Shown here piece by piece: positions 7,561-15,905 of a stretch of DNA of 24,010 nt (its first letter is position 1; every line of letters begins with the position of its first letter). The DNA lies in assembly GCA_964639665.1 (NCBI GenBank), contig CAZXEU010000031.1:1-24010 (forward strand), given 5' to 3'. The position numbers and the translations under genes are program-made. This DNA is from CAZXEU01 sp964639665 (GTDB lineage: Bacteria > Bacteroidota > Rhodothermia > Rhodothermales > Bin80). Below the pieces are notes generated by a model. The model saw only the letters and a program-made list of their open reading frames with translations, did not search any database and was not told the origin of the DNA.

Positions 7561-9321
7561 ATGCACGTATGTATGGCGGGGAGCACTAAATATACCACCC
7601 TGCTTTGCGCCGCACTAAGTGTGGCAACCCTGGCCTGCGCGCAGGGCACGCAGGCCATTCAGGCGGCAAATGCGCTTATTGAACGCGTGTTCTCGGATGT
7701 GCAGGGCGAGGCCTTTGGCGAGGCGGCCGAAGCATACCTGAGCATGCTGGCAGGCACGGACAGGAGCCTTACGCCGGAAGACCTGGAGGTAGTCCGCTAC
7801 CATCTCCGGCTGGTGGGAATGGTCATGCCGGCGCCAGATCGACAGCGCATCGGGCTGGAAGACTTCCTTCGTGACGAGGACATGAAGCCGCCCCTAGGAC
7901 CTTCGCTGGTGGCGTGGTGGCGCAGACAGGATCCGCTGCCTGCAACGGAGGCCAACGAGCGTCTTGAAGAGCACCTGTTCCGCGTCGCGTACGCAAGGCG
8001 AAATTACGGCAGCAAGGAGGATCCCAGGGGATTCGACGACCGGGGCGAGATTTACTTGCGCTTTGGTTCGGCTCCCCGGACAACGGCCGTGAGGCTGAAG
8101 ACGCCGCTGCTCATGCTCCAGCCGCGTGCCTGGAGAATCCCGGACAGCGAGCTATGGACCTACCCCGATGTCCACGATGACGCCCATTTCCTTTTTGTCA
8201 GGAACTCGCGGCGCCAGCCCTATCGCCTCGGAATTAGCACCGATCTCATCCCGACGAACCTGCGCAGCGGAGGAAGAAGAACGGGCTTGTTGCTCCATGT
8301 TATGGAAGAGGTATACGGGCAGCTGGCGCTGGGACATCCCCACTACGGCGGGGCGTACGACGAAATCGCAAACTACCGGGCTCTGCCTTCCACCATGCCG
8401 GCGTACCTCCTTGCGCAGCGTGTGCTGAACCAGAGTACTATGGACGACGGTGCCCATGCCGCGGCCAGGCTTCATTCCGTGCCCGCCTCCCGGACCACGG
8501 TGGCGCAAGAGGCCGAAGGCCTGGACGTGTCCTATCGCTGGGCGCGCTTTCGCTGCAGTTCAGGCACAACGTGCATCGAGCTCTACTGGGGTCTGGGCCC
8601 CGATGCGCTGTCCCTGCGGCGCAGGCACCTGCGCCGGCTTCGGAGAGAAGGACACCTCCGGTCAAGCGACTATCTCCTGTCTGCCGCCCTGGTAAAGCGT
8701 GACAGCAGCTTCCTCTACAGCTCCGCCGAGCAGCGGCATTATCTCGTCAGCGCGGACCAGGAGGACGTGCCGCCCGTCCAGACACTGTCTGTCAGCACCG
8801 ACTACGAGCTGGTAAACCTCGCGGCCCAGTGGGAGCTTCAGTTTACGACGGAAGGAACGGAAGCTGCCATGTTTCCGGGCACTACCGTGAAGCTGCACGT
8901 AGCCCGGCTTGACTCCGCGTACGCCTTGCATACAAGCGAAGCGCTGGAAATGAGCGACATCAGGCCTCTCAGGTTCACCGATCCGGATCGCCCCGAATCC
9001 GGAAATCCCTACCCGTATCGGGAGCTGACACCCTCACTGCCACTGGCGCTCTACTTTGAAGTGTACAACCTGACCTACGGCGCGGACGATCTGACCCGTT
9101 ACACGGTCAGCTACAGCATCGAATCGGCGGGCGAGGAAGTCCGGACGGCGACAACATCGTATACAGGCGAAGCGCGCACGGCCCGTGAATTTGTTGTCCT
9201 CGATCCGGGTTCGATTTCAAGGCGGGGGACCGTTACCATTACCGTCCGCGTAGCGGACGACATCGTGGGAAGGGCCGTTGAGCGCTCCGTCGAGTTCGAG
9301 TTTCGGGACCTGGAGCTTTAG
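7561..9321 (+). CDS. Exported GWxTD-like domain protein
   Basis: About 586 residues. The N-terminus is MHVCMAGSTKYTTLLCAAL followed by ATLACAQ, a signal peptide with a good signal-peptidase I site after ACA. ATG 7573 is an equally good start, and GTG 7528 is less likely because it would add 11 residues ahead of the signal. Residues around 118-169 match the GWxTD family seen in Bacteroidota, Acidobacteriota and relatives: AWWRRQDPLPATEANE, RVAYARRNYG, then DRGEIYLRFGSAP. The name-giving GWxTD stretch is replaced by GFDD. The C-terminal half is beta-rich (LPLALYFEVYNLTYG, TRYTVSYSIES, TVTITVRVAD), which fits an immunoglobulin-like tail. The family's biochemical role is not known to me; it is usually found with outer-membrane proteins. 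The TonB receptor follows after 129 bases, so the two may be co-transcribed. Confidence 0.8.
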   Translation: MHVCMAGSTKYTTLLCAALSVATLACAQGTQAIQAANALIERVFSDVQGEAFGEAAEAYLSMLAGTDRSLTPEDLEVVRYHLRLVGMVMPAPDRQRIGLEDFLRDEDMKPPLGPSLVAWWRRQDPLPATEANERLEEHLFRVAYARRNYGSKEDPRGFDDRGEIYLRFGSAPRTTAVRLKTPLLMLQPRAWRIPDSELWTYPDVHDDAHFLFVRNSRRQPYRLGISTDLIPTNLRSGGRRTGLLLHVMEEVYGQLALGHPHYGGAYDEIANYRALPSTMPAYLLAQRVLNQSTMDDGAHAAARLHSVPASRTTVAQEAEGLDVSYRWARFRCSSGTTCIELYWGLGPDALSLRRRHLRRLRREGHLRSSDYLLSAALVKRDSSFLYSSAEQRHYLVSADQEDVPPVQTLSVSTDYELVNLAAQWELQFTTEGTEAAMFPGTTVKLHVARLDSAYALHTSEALEMSDIRPLRFTDPDRPESGNPYPYRELTPSLPLALYFEVYNLTYGADDLTRYTVSYSIESAGEEVRTATTSYTGEARTAREFVVLDPGSISRRGTVTITVRVADDIVGRAVERSVEFEFRDLEL

Positions 9322-9343
9322 CCTGCGGCGACCGATTGGGCCT

Positions 9344-9360
9344 GCCGTTCGCCGCGCATG
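9344..9360 (+). repeat. 17-bp direct repeat, copy 1
   Basis: GCCGTTCGCCGCGCATG occurs here and again at 12307-12323. Both copies start shortly after a TAG stop codon (23 and 13 bases downstream) and both are preceded by GATTGG with a small indel between. I see no third copy in the window. Confidence 0.7.
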
Positions 9361-9369
9361 TAATGCGCG
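9353..9369 (+). other. GC-rich hairpin after the GWxTD-like gene
   Basis: CGCGCAT, loop GTA, ATGCGCG gives a perfect 7-bp stem 32 bases after the stop codon. It overlaps repeat copy 1. There is no downstream T-run, so it is not a typical intrinsic terminator; it might protect a 3' end or attenuate read-through into the receptor gene. Confidence 0.4.
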
Positions 9370-9450
9370 CCGGACCGGGGAATGCGTCGTTGCCAAGCGC
9401 CCGGAGCAGGCTTATCTTGAGTTTTGTGCCATTAAACGGGACTTTGCTCC

Positions 9451-12294
9451 ATGACTTTCCTGTTGCGCACGCGCCTCTTGTTCCTTTTGGCAGGGAGCTT
9501 CGCGCTCGCCAGTACTGCCCTTGCACAACCCGGGACGTCTGCCATAACCGGCACCGTAACGGATGCCGCAACCGGCGCCCCGCTACTGGGCGCCAACGTG
9601 TCCATCGTCGGCGGCTCTCTGGGCACATCGACAGGCCCTGGAGGCGCTTACCGTCTCGCGGGACTGGCTCCGGGGAGCTACACCATCGAGTTCAGCTTTG
9701 TCGGCTACCAGAACCAGGCGATTTCGGTGACCGTGACCGCCGGTGAGGACCAAGTCGTGGATGCAGCTCTTGTTGCAGGCGTCGAACTCGACCCCATCCA
9801 GATAACCGCCGGACGGCGCCAGGCCAAGGTACTGGACGCGCCCGCCTCCGTTGATGTCGTGGGAATTCGGGAGCTGGAGCAGGAAACGGGCCCCACGGCC
9901 GTGGCCGCACTGCGAAACGTCGCGGGCGTGGATATGGCCCAGACCGGCTACGACCGCCGGGAGGTTGTCCTGCGCGGATTCAACAACGCCTTCACGGCCG
10001 CCGTCTACTCGTTGACGGACTACCGGCAAGCGGGCCTGGCATCGCTTGGAGCCAACGTCCACAGTGCGATGCCCGGCCTCGGCATAGATCTCGAGCGCAT
10101 TGAGGTTGTGCGCGGACCTGGTTCGGCCCTCTACGGCGCGGGCGTGGATGAAGGGGTGATCCACTATGTGACCAAGGACGCGTTTTCCTATCCTGGCGCG
10201 ACACTTTCGCTTAGCGGCGGAGACCGCTCGTTTCTGGATGTGCAGGGGCGTGCCGCAATGCTCGCTGGCAGCAAGGTCGGCGTCAAGGTTGTCGGCAAGT
10301 ACTCTTCGGCAAACAACTTCGAGCTGGAGAGCTGTGCTGCGGATATCCTGGCGACACGGGGCTTCGATGGGTGCCCGGACTCCCATGATGCCCGCCAGAT
10401 TGCCATATACGGCGAGCGCGACAATACCAATCGCCGGCTCAATGTGTACGGCGGCCTGGAGTACAGGCCGGCGCCTCGCACCTCCTTGCAGATTATGGGC
10501 GGGCACTCTCGCCTTTCCGCCACTACTCTTACCGGGATCGGGGTCAGCCAGGCTGTGAATTGGGGCTACTCGTTCGTGCAGCTTCAACTGCAGTCCGGCG
10601 GTTTTTTTGCGCAAGCCTACGTAAACCAGAACAACGCGGGCGATTCCTACCTCTATGCCGGCGACAAGGTGGTGGACAACAGCCGCCTCATCAACTTCCA
10701 GGCGCAGTACGATCTGTCGCTCTTGGGCGGGCGTGAGCAGTTGGTCATCGGGGCCGATCTTGACCTAACACGGCCCGATACCGAAGGCACGATCCACGCC
10801 CGGTACGAGGACCGGGACAACATCAACGAGTTCGGTGCCTATGCGCAGTCCCTGACCAGAGTGGGCGACCGCTTGGAGCTGACCCTGGCGGCCCGCGCGG
10901 ACTACAGCAATATCGTGGACGGCATGCAGTTTTCGCCGCGCGCGGCCCTCGTATTCAAGCCGGCCCCGGAGCACAGCATCCGGACTACGTTCAACCGGGC
11001 TTTTTCCTCTCCCCTTGCCACCCGCGTATTCCTTGATCTGGTGGTCGGCAATATTCCCGGGACCGGAATTAACGTGCGGGGCCTCGGCGCCTCCGAGGGA
11101 TTCACCTGGGAGCGAAATCCGTCGTTTCTTGCCTTTGGTGCGCCTACGGATCTCGTGGCCTCCAGTCTGGTGCCGGGATCCGAGGGCGTCAGTGTACCCG
11201 TGGGACTGCCCACGGGCGATGTGTACGGCGCCATCTACGCGGGCCTTGCCGCCACTCCTCCCGAGGAGCTGGCACGCCTGGTTACGGATGCCGGAATCCC
11301 TCTGACCGCCCCGGTGGCGACGCTACTGGTGCAGCTTCTGGACCCGGCTATGACGCCGGTTAGCGGCTTCAGTCCCGGTGCCATGGGCTTTCTCAATCTC
11401 ACTACGGCAGAGGTAGAAGCCTATGTCGATGACCTCACGCCGCTGGATCCCCTGTCCCAGACGGTATCACAGACCTATGAAGTAGGCTACAAGGGCATAA
11501 TTAATGACCGCGTACTGGTGGCCGTCGACGGCTACTACGGCCGCAAGAAGAACTTTATCGGACCGCTGGGCCTGGCGTCGCCCTTTGTATTCGTGCCGAA
11601 TCTGGCCCAGGACCTGACGCGCGACATTGCCGCGGGCATTGCAGGCAACCAGAGCCTCGCAACCATATTGGGCGCGGCCGGGCTGTCACCGGAAGCGGTG
11701 GCCGGACTCCTCGTGCAGCTGGCCGGACAAACGGGCGCGCTGCCTACAGCAACCACGCCTGTTGCCATTGTGCAGCCCGTTGAGAACAATCCAGGTGTAG
11801 GCGCTGTGCCGGAATTGCTCTTGACATACCGCAACTTCGGCAAGATCACCTACTACGGCATGGATGCCGGCGTTCAGGTGCTGGCGTCGGATCAACTGCA
11901 GCTCTTTGCCAATGCCTCCTGGGTCAGCGACGACCTTTTTGATAGCGAAGAGCTGGGCGAGCCGGGAGAAAACGTCTCGCTTGCGCTCAATGCCTCGCCC
12001 TTCAAGATCAAGTTTGGTGGCTCGTATCGGCACGGAAGCGGCCTGTCATTCAATGGATCGGCCCGCTATAACAAGGGCTTTCCGGTGCGCTCCGGCGTTC
12101 ACATTGGAGACATTGACAGCTACTTCCTCGTGGACCTGGGCGCCCGATACGAATTCGGCGCGCGCGCAGAAGGGCTGAGTCTTGGTCTTGGCATCTCGAA
12201 CGCGCTGAACAACGTGCACAGGCAGTTCATTGGCGCGCCCAAGCTCGGCCGCATTGTCCGTGCTCGCCTGACCTACAATCTTGGTCTCCAGTAG
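9451..12294 (+). CDS. TonB-dependent outer-membrane receptor with N-terminal carboxypeptidase-regulatory-like domain
   Basis: 947 residues. The signal peptide is TRLLFLLAGSFALASTALAQ. Residues about 28-108 form a CarboxypepD_reg-like beta sandwich (ITGTVTDAATGAPLLGANVS, GGAYRLAGLAPGSYTIEFSF, VGYQNQ), typical of Bacteroidota receptors. The plug follows (about 125-245; DAPASVDVVGIREL, LRNVAGVDMAQTGYDRREVV, IDLERIEVVRGPGSALYGAG), then a 22-strand-type barrel ending in an aromatic-poor strand RLTYNLGLQ. Such receptors import a substrate across the outer membrane using TonB/ExbBD energy. There is no SusD-like partner next to it, and the substrate cannot be read. Two Ala/Leu-rich insertions (near residues 590-670 and 705-785) sit between barrel strands and are probably extracellular loops. 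ATG 9451 has an ATTAAACGGGACTTTGC stretch just upstream, possibly promoter or leader. Confidence 0.95.
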   Translation: MTFLLRTRLLFLLAGSFALASTALAQPGTSAITGTVTDAATGAPLLGANVSIVGGSLGTSTGPGGAYRLAGLAPGSYTIEFSFVGYQNQAISVTVTAGEDQVVDAALVAGVELDPIQITAGRRQAKVLDAPASVDVVGIRELEQETGPTAVAALRNVAGVDMAQTGYDRREVVLRGFNNAFTAAVYSLTDYRQAGLASLGANVHSAMPGLGIDLERIEVVRGPGSALYGAGVDEGVIHYVTKDAFSYPGATLSLSGGDRSFLDVQGRAAMLAGSKVGVKVVGKYSSANNFELESCAADILATRGFDGCPDSHDARQIAIYGERDNTNRRLNVYGGLEYRPAPRTSLQIMGGHSRLSATTLTGIGVSQAVNWGYSFVQLQLQSGGFFAQAYVNQNNAGDSYLYAGDKVVDNSRLINFQAQYDLSLLGGREQLVIGADLDLTRPDTEGTIHARYEDRDNINEFGAYAQSLTRVGDRLELTLAARADYSNIVDGMQFSPRAALVFKPAPEHSIRTTFNRAFSSPLATRVFLDLVVGNIPGTGINVRGLGASEGFTWERNPSFLAFGAPTDLVASSLVPGSEGVSVPVGLPTGDVYGAIYAGLAATPPEELARLVTDAGIPLTAPVATLLVQLLDPAMTPVSGFSPGAMGFLNLTTAEVEAYVDDLTPLDPLSQTVSQTYEVGYKGIINDRVLVAVDGYYGRKKNFIGPLGLASPFVFVPNLAQDLTRDIAAGIAGNQSLATILGAAGLSPEAVAGLLVQLAGQTGALPTATTPVAIVQPVENNPGVGAVPELLLTYRNFGKITYYGMDAGVQVLASDQLQLFANASWVSDDLFDSEELGEPGENVSLALNASPFKIKFGGSYRHGSGLSFNGSARYNKGFPVRSGVHIGDIDSYFLVDLGARYEFGARAEGLSLGLGISNALNNVHRQFIGAPKLGRIVRARLTYNLGLQ

Positions 12295-12306
12295 GCCGGA
12301 TTGGAG

Positions 12307-12323
12307 GCCGTTCGCCGCGCATG
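12307..12323 (+). repeat. 17-bp direct repeat, copy 2
   Basis: An exact second copy of GCCGTTCGCCGCGCATG, 13 bases after the stop of the TonB receptor gene. Here the downstream bases are CCGCC instead of TAATGCGCG, so the hairpin formed by copy 1 is not conserved. The remaining gap up to 12513 has no supported gene. Confidence 0.7.
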
Positions 12324-12513
12324 CCGCCAAAGGAGCTTGCGTCCGCAACTACGTCTTGACCTCCGGCGCGCGTGGAAATCATCAGCCTTGTCGCGAATCT
12401 TCGCCGCGGCACCTCGGCGCGGCACTGTCGTAACAGGGGCCGCACGAGCGGCGAGGCCCATATACCTTGCCTTGCTTCAAGATCCATTCAACCGAGAACT
12501 TTCGCCAATAACC

Positions 12514-13581
12514 GTGAACAAGAAGCTTAGAGTCCTGGTAGTCGGGTGCGGCCACATGGGCACCTCCCATGCGCGGGCCTACCATGCGATGGGCGATTTT
12601 GAGATCGTGGGTCTGGTCAGCCGCTCGCCAGCCTCCCGCGAGCGCCTGTCCGCGGAGTTAGGGGGATACCCCACGTTTGAGAGCTTTGAAGCTGCCCTGG
12701 CGAAGACCGCACCGGACGTAGTCTCCGTCAATACGTACCCGGACACGCACTCCGACTACGTCAGAAGGAGCCTGGAGGCGGGAGCACACGTCTTCGTGGA
12801 AAAGCCGCTGGCAACCACCGTGGAAGAGGCACAGCAGCTTGCGGACCTTGCATCGGCACTGGACCGGAAGCTCGTCATAGGCTACATCCTGCGCGTTCAT
12901 CCGGCATGGAAGAAGTTCATTGCCATTGCCCGGACCCTTGGCAAGCCGCTCGTCATGCGCATGAACCTCAATCAGCAGAGCAAGGGAGCGCAGTGGCAAA
13001 CACACAAGGCACTCATGGACTCCATGTCCCCCATCGTCGACTGCGGCGTGCATTACGTGGACGTTATGTGCCAGATGACCCGCTCGAAGCCCGTGCGCGT
13101 AAGCGCCATCGGGGCGCGCCTCACGGACGAGGTAGCATCTTCCATGTACAATTACGGCCATCTGCAGGTGGCCTTTGAGGACGGTTCTGTCGGGTGGTAC
13201 GAGGCCGGCTGGGGCCCCATGATGAGCGAGACGGCCTCATTCGTAAAGGACGTGGTGGGACCGCGCGGATGCGTAGGCATTGTGGATGAGGCCAAGGACG
13301 TATCGGATGACATCGAAGGCCACACGCAGACCGGCGGACTGCGCGTGCATTACGGCGAGCTCGGCGCCGACGGCAGCTTCGCCAGACCCGACGAATTCAT
13401 TGACACAACGGACGAGCCGTCGCATGACGAGCTATGCGCGCTGGAGCAGGAATTCTTGCTCGCGGCCATCCGGGAGAACCGTGACCTCACCGACCACGTC
13501 CAGGACGCCGTAAGCTCTCTCCAGATCGTATTGGCGGCGGACACCGCAGCTCGCGAAGGCAGGACCGTGGAGCTGCAGTAA
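12514..13581 (+). CDS. Gfo/Idh/MocA-family NAD(P)-dependent oxidoreductase
   Basis: 355 residues from GTG 12514. An upstream in-frame ATG at 12301 would add 71 arginine/alanine-rich residues without family similarity, so I reject it. The N-terminal Rossmann fold begins LRVLVVGCGHMGTSHARAYH (dinucleotide glycine motif at residues 11-16). The EKP signature is at residues 96-98 in HVFVEKPLATTVEEA, whose lysine is catalytic in the family. The C-terminal alpha/beta domain includes MDSMSPIVDCGVHYVDVMCQ, with the usual Asp-x-x-x-His active-site arrangement. These enzymes oxidise or reduce sugars, sugar acids or related polyols; the substrate is not evident. The gene lies 219 bases after the TonB receptor on the same strand, which might mean a shared carbohydrate-uptake role, but this is inference. 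No ribosome site is visible. Confidence 0.9.
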   Translation: MNKKLRVLVVGCGHMGTSHARAYHAMGDFEIVGLVSRSPASRERLSAELGGYPTFESFEAALAKTAPDVVSVNTYPDTHSDYVRRSLEAGAHVFVEKPLATTVEEAQQLADLASALDRKLVIGYILRVHPAWKKFIAIARTLGKPLVMRMNLNQQSKGAQWQTHKALMDSMSPIVDCGVHYVDVMCQMTRSKPVRVSAIGARLTDEVASSMYNYGHLQVAFEDGSVGWYEAGWGPMMSETASFVKDVVGPRGCVGIVDEAKDVSDDIEGHTQTGGLRVHYGELGADGSFARPDEFIDTTDEPSHDELCALEQEFLLAAIRENRDLTDHVQDAVSSLQIVLAADTAAREGRTVELQ

Positions 13582-14552
13582 CCTGGCGGTCCGCACCAAC
13601 TTCGGGGCAGCCATGCCTGGGCAGAGGCCAAGCCGGGCCCTTGCCGATGCATCGGTCGTTATCGGTCTGCAAATGAACCCGGGCTGCGCCCGGCATCCAC
13701 GGCTATCCGAGCCGGGATGGCTGCCAATTTTCCATCCTATCAGGCATAGAGTTGCGAGCTTCACCGGATTGGCAGCACCCTCGATGGCGCGCTAGGCCAG
13801 ACGGCGGCTGGACACACCCCGCTTGGCGAGCGGCACGGCCAGGATTAATGCGCCAGTTCAGCCCGCAGCCTTGGCCTTCATCCGCTGGCCTGATGCCGGT
13901 TGTGTCAGTCCGCTTATCGACGCAACGGCGAGTAAACCCGTTACAGGCGGGCGGTTGCCATGACCTGTGCCGGCGTCCGTGCAGCGTCCTGCCTGTTGTA
14001 TACTCAGCCGAACCGGGCCAGCCTCATGAAGGCGACAATTCGCCTGGCGGCGGGAGCCTATGTGCTCGAGGGTTTCTATGGGCAGTCACTACGGATCATT
14101 GCCGGAGGACCGATCGATCTTCGGCATCACATCCAGTTTCAGCAATTGGTCAGTCCTTTGCCGCTTGCGCGGCCTGAAGCCGTAAGCGGCCCCCGTCGTC
14201 CGAAGAATGAGGGGATGGATCGCGGCTTCCGAATGGATTCAGATTGCGGGTATTCGGCCACAAGATGGTCGAGCATCGCACCCGCATCGCCGCGCTAAAC
14301 GCATTCGACAAATGCTCTCAATAGGAAATCCTGCGTGCGCGGAAGAAACTTCGTTTATAGGTCCCCTAAATTTCCCGGTCGCATTGCGTAACTGGCCGCT
14401 CAACGATTCTCACTCGCCGATCGCTTTTTCCAGTAGGTAGAAGGGGTCCCACGCGGAAGCGTCCGGTCCCCCGACCGAATCCAAATGACGGCTCCATCAT
14501 CAGAATCGCCTTTGCCAAATTCGTCAAACATGGCCAAGTCGCCATTCACTCT
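13582..14552. other. Long gene-poor region
   Basis: In 971 bases I find no gene that I can support firmly. Short open frames on the plus strand (13613-13795, 13752-14177, 13960-14298) match nothing I know and look like chance readings in GC-rich DNA. A small GC hairpin, CCGGGC TGC GCCCGG, lies near 13679-13693. An AT-richer stretch around 14345-14380 may hold the porin promoter. A minus-strand frame at its right end is listed separately. Confidence 0.5.
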
Positions 14553-14579
14553 GTGAGGCCCCTGCGAGTGAGGATCCAC
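14400..14579 (-). CDS. Possible small protein or gene remnant, unidentified
   Basis: From GTG 14577-14579 the minus strand encodes about 59 residues with natural-looking composition: VDPHSQGPHRVNGDLAMFDE, then GDSDDGAVIWIRSG and TPSTYWKKR, ending at TGA 14400. The codons look like those of neighbouring genes, unlike most shadow frames here. It overlaps the first 27 bases of the porin gene on the other strand. I do not recognise the sequence. It might be the C-terminal remnant of a longer gene or a chance frame. Confidence 0.2.
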   Translation of the reverse strand: MDPHSQGPHRVNGDLAMFDEFGKGDSDDGAVIWIRSGDRTLPRGTPSTYWKKRSASENR

Positions 14580-15563
14580 GTACCCTCCATCTCTGCTTGT
14601 CTCTTGCAATTCGCATTGACAATGCCGCCGGCAATTGTTGCGGCGCAGGAAAGTGGCGAGCCGGTTCGTGAGGAAGCAGACATTGCCGCTAACAATTCGA
14701 TGGCCAGAATCGGCATGCTTACCCAGGTAGTAGGCGATGTCGGTTTGGGTGACGCCGACGGTCAGGACTCCAATGGCTTTAGCCTGGCTGCCGCTCGCGT
14801 GCGATTGAGCGGCGATCTGGATCGCGGATTCAGCTACTTTTCCGAATTCGACTTCACGGACAGCCCCGCCGTCCTGGATGCCTTGATCGGCCTGGAGGTT
14901 TCGCCTGCACTATCGATCGACGCCGGTCTCTTCAAGGTCCCCTTCAGTGCCGAGCATCTAGTCTCAACGTCCGCCACGGACTTCGTAGACCGCGCACAAG
15001 TAGCGCGCTCCATCGATCGCGGTCGTCAGGTGGGCGTGACCGTCCAGGGCGCAAGCCCAGGCACGGGGCTGGGATACAACGTCGGACTGTTTACAGGAGG
15101 CGATCCACCGGACAGCGGCAGGAGCCGCCTTTATGTAGGCAGGCTGACTGCCGCGCCGCCGCTTTCCGCCGGAAATCTGGAGGCAGCCGGCATCATGGCC
15201 TACGGCGATGAGGAAGATGCCACCCGGATCCTGGCCGGTGGCGATTCGAGGTATTCAAACGGCCGACTATTGCTGTCGGCAGAAGTCATTCGCGTATACC
15301 ACGACGCTGGAAGCGGGCCCGATAGCCTGCGCACCAGCTATCACGTCACTGCGGGCTTCATGCTCAAGCCGCACCGGCACCAAGTGCTGGCTCGGTGGGA
15401 TGGCCTGTCGACGGACCGCGCAGGAAGCGAGCAGTACATTCTCCTCGGCTACAATGCCTGGCCTGCCCAGGGCGTCAGGGTGCAGCTCAACTACATCATA
15501 CCGGCGCGAGGCAAGCGATCTGGCGCGCATCGTGTACTTCTCAAGATTCAGGTGGCCATCTGA
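14553..15563 (+). CDS. OprO/OprP-like phosphate-selective porin family protein
   Basis: 336 residues starting at GTG 14553; no in-frame ATG upstream of the hydrophobic segment gives a better signal. The N-terminus (RPLRVRIHVPSISACLL, then PPAIVAAQ) fits a signal peptide cut after VAA. The mature part is a beta barrel with alternating strands typical of the porin O/P family: AAARVRLSGDLDRGFSYFSE, DALIGLEVSPALSIDAGLFK, VPFSAEHL, then ATDFVDRAQVARSIDRGRQV. The C-terminal strands include YILLGYNAW and VRVQLNYIIP. At 336 residues it is shorter than the roughly 400 of classical OprP, so pore size and selectivity may differ. The family forms outer-membrane channels for anions or other solutes. No phosphate-regulon gene is adjacent, so phosphate specificity should not be assumed. 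Confidence 0.82.
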   Translation: MRPLRVRIHVPSISACLLQFALTMPPAIVAAQESGEPVREEADIAANNSMARIGMLTQVVGDVGLGDADGQDSNGFSLAAARVRLSGDLDRGFSYFSEFDFTDSPAVLDALIGLEVSPALSIDAGLFKVPFSAEHLVSTSATDFVDRAQVARSIDRGRQVGVTVQGASPGTGLGYNVGLFTGGDPPDSGRSRLYVGRLTAAPPLSAGNLEAAGIMAYGDEEDATRILAGGDSRYSNGRLLLSAEVIRVYHDAGSGPDSLRTSYHVTAGFMLKPHRHQVLARWDGLSTDRAGSEQYILLGYNAWPAQGVRVQLNYIIPARGKRSGAHRVLLKIQVAI

Positions 15564-15905
15564 GCAGGAGCGCGAGTGCAGACAATTGCCTCCGGCATCA
15601 CATTCCCAGTATGCCTGAATCCGTCACAGGAGTGTTCTGGCTGAGCATGGCACCCGCTCGCGCGCAAGTCGGCCTCAGGACCCGTTAATTCTAATTGTCG
15701 TCGCCTTCACTTATAAATGTCGCCAATCGGACATACTTGAACACGATGGGAAACCATCAGCGCTGTGGACGTTAGTCGCCACAGACGAGGCCTGCGCATG
15801 AAGGCTCTGCGGTTTGTAACAGGCCCTTGCCGCCGCGTAGCCGCTGAGGCAGTATAGCCGGCCCACGCCAGACAATAAATCGAATCCTCGCATCGTTCCG
15901 GTTCA
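15564..15905. other. Intergenic region before the beta-propeller gene
   Basis: No gene is supported. The clearest feature is an AT-rich island around 15685-15720 (TTAATTCTAATTG, then CTTATAAATG), a reasonable place for a promoter of the downstream lipoprotein gene. A weak inverted repeat CTGTGG/CCACAG spans 15763-15784 with a 10-base loop. Confidence 0.4.

Noticed and set aside
12301..12513. N-terminal extension of the Gfo/Idh/MocA protein from ATG 12301
   Set aside because: Seventy-one Arg/Ala-rich residues precede the Rossmann strand, overlap repeat copy 2 and have no family counterpart; GTG 12514 fits better.
13960..14298. 112-residue plus-strand frame (GAYVLEGFYG)
   Set aside because: The EGFYG string recalls glucosaminidase proteins, but nothing else fits, and no domain-length similarity is apparent.
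15763..15784. CTGTGG/CCACAG inverted repeat
   Set aside because: Six-base arms with a 10-base loop are expected by chance and have no supporting context.
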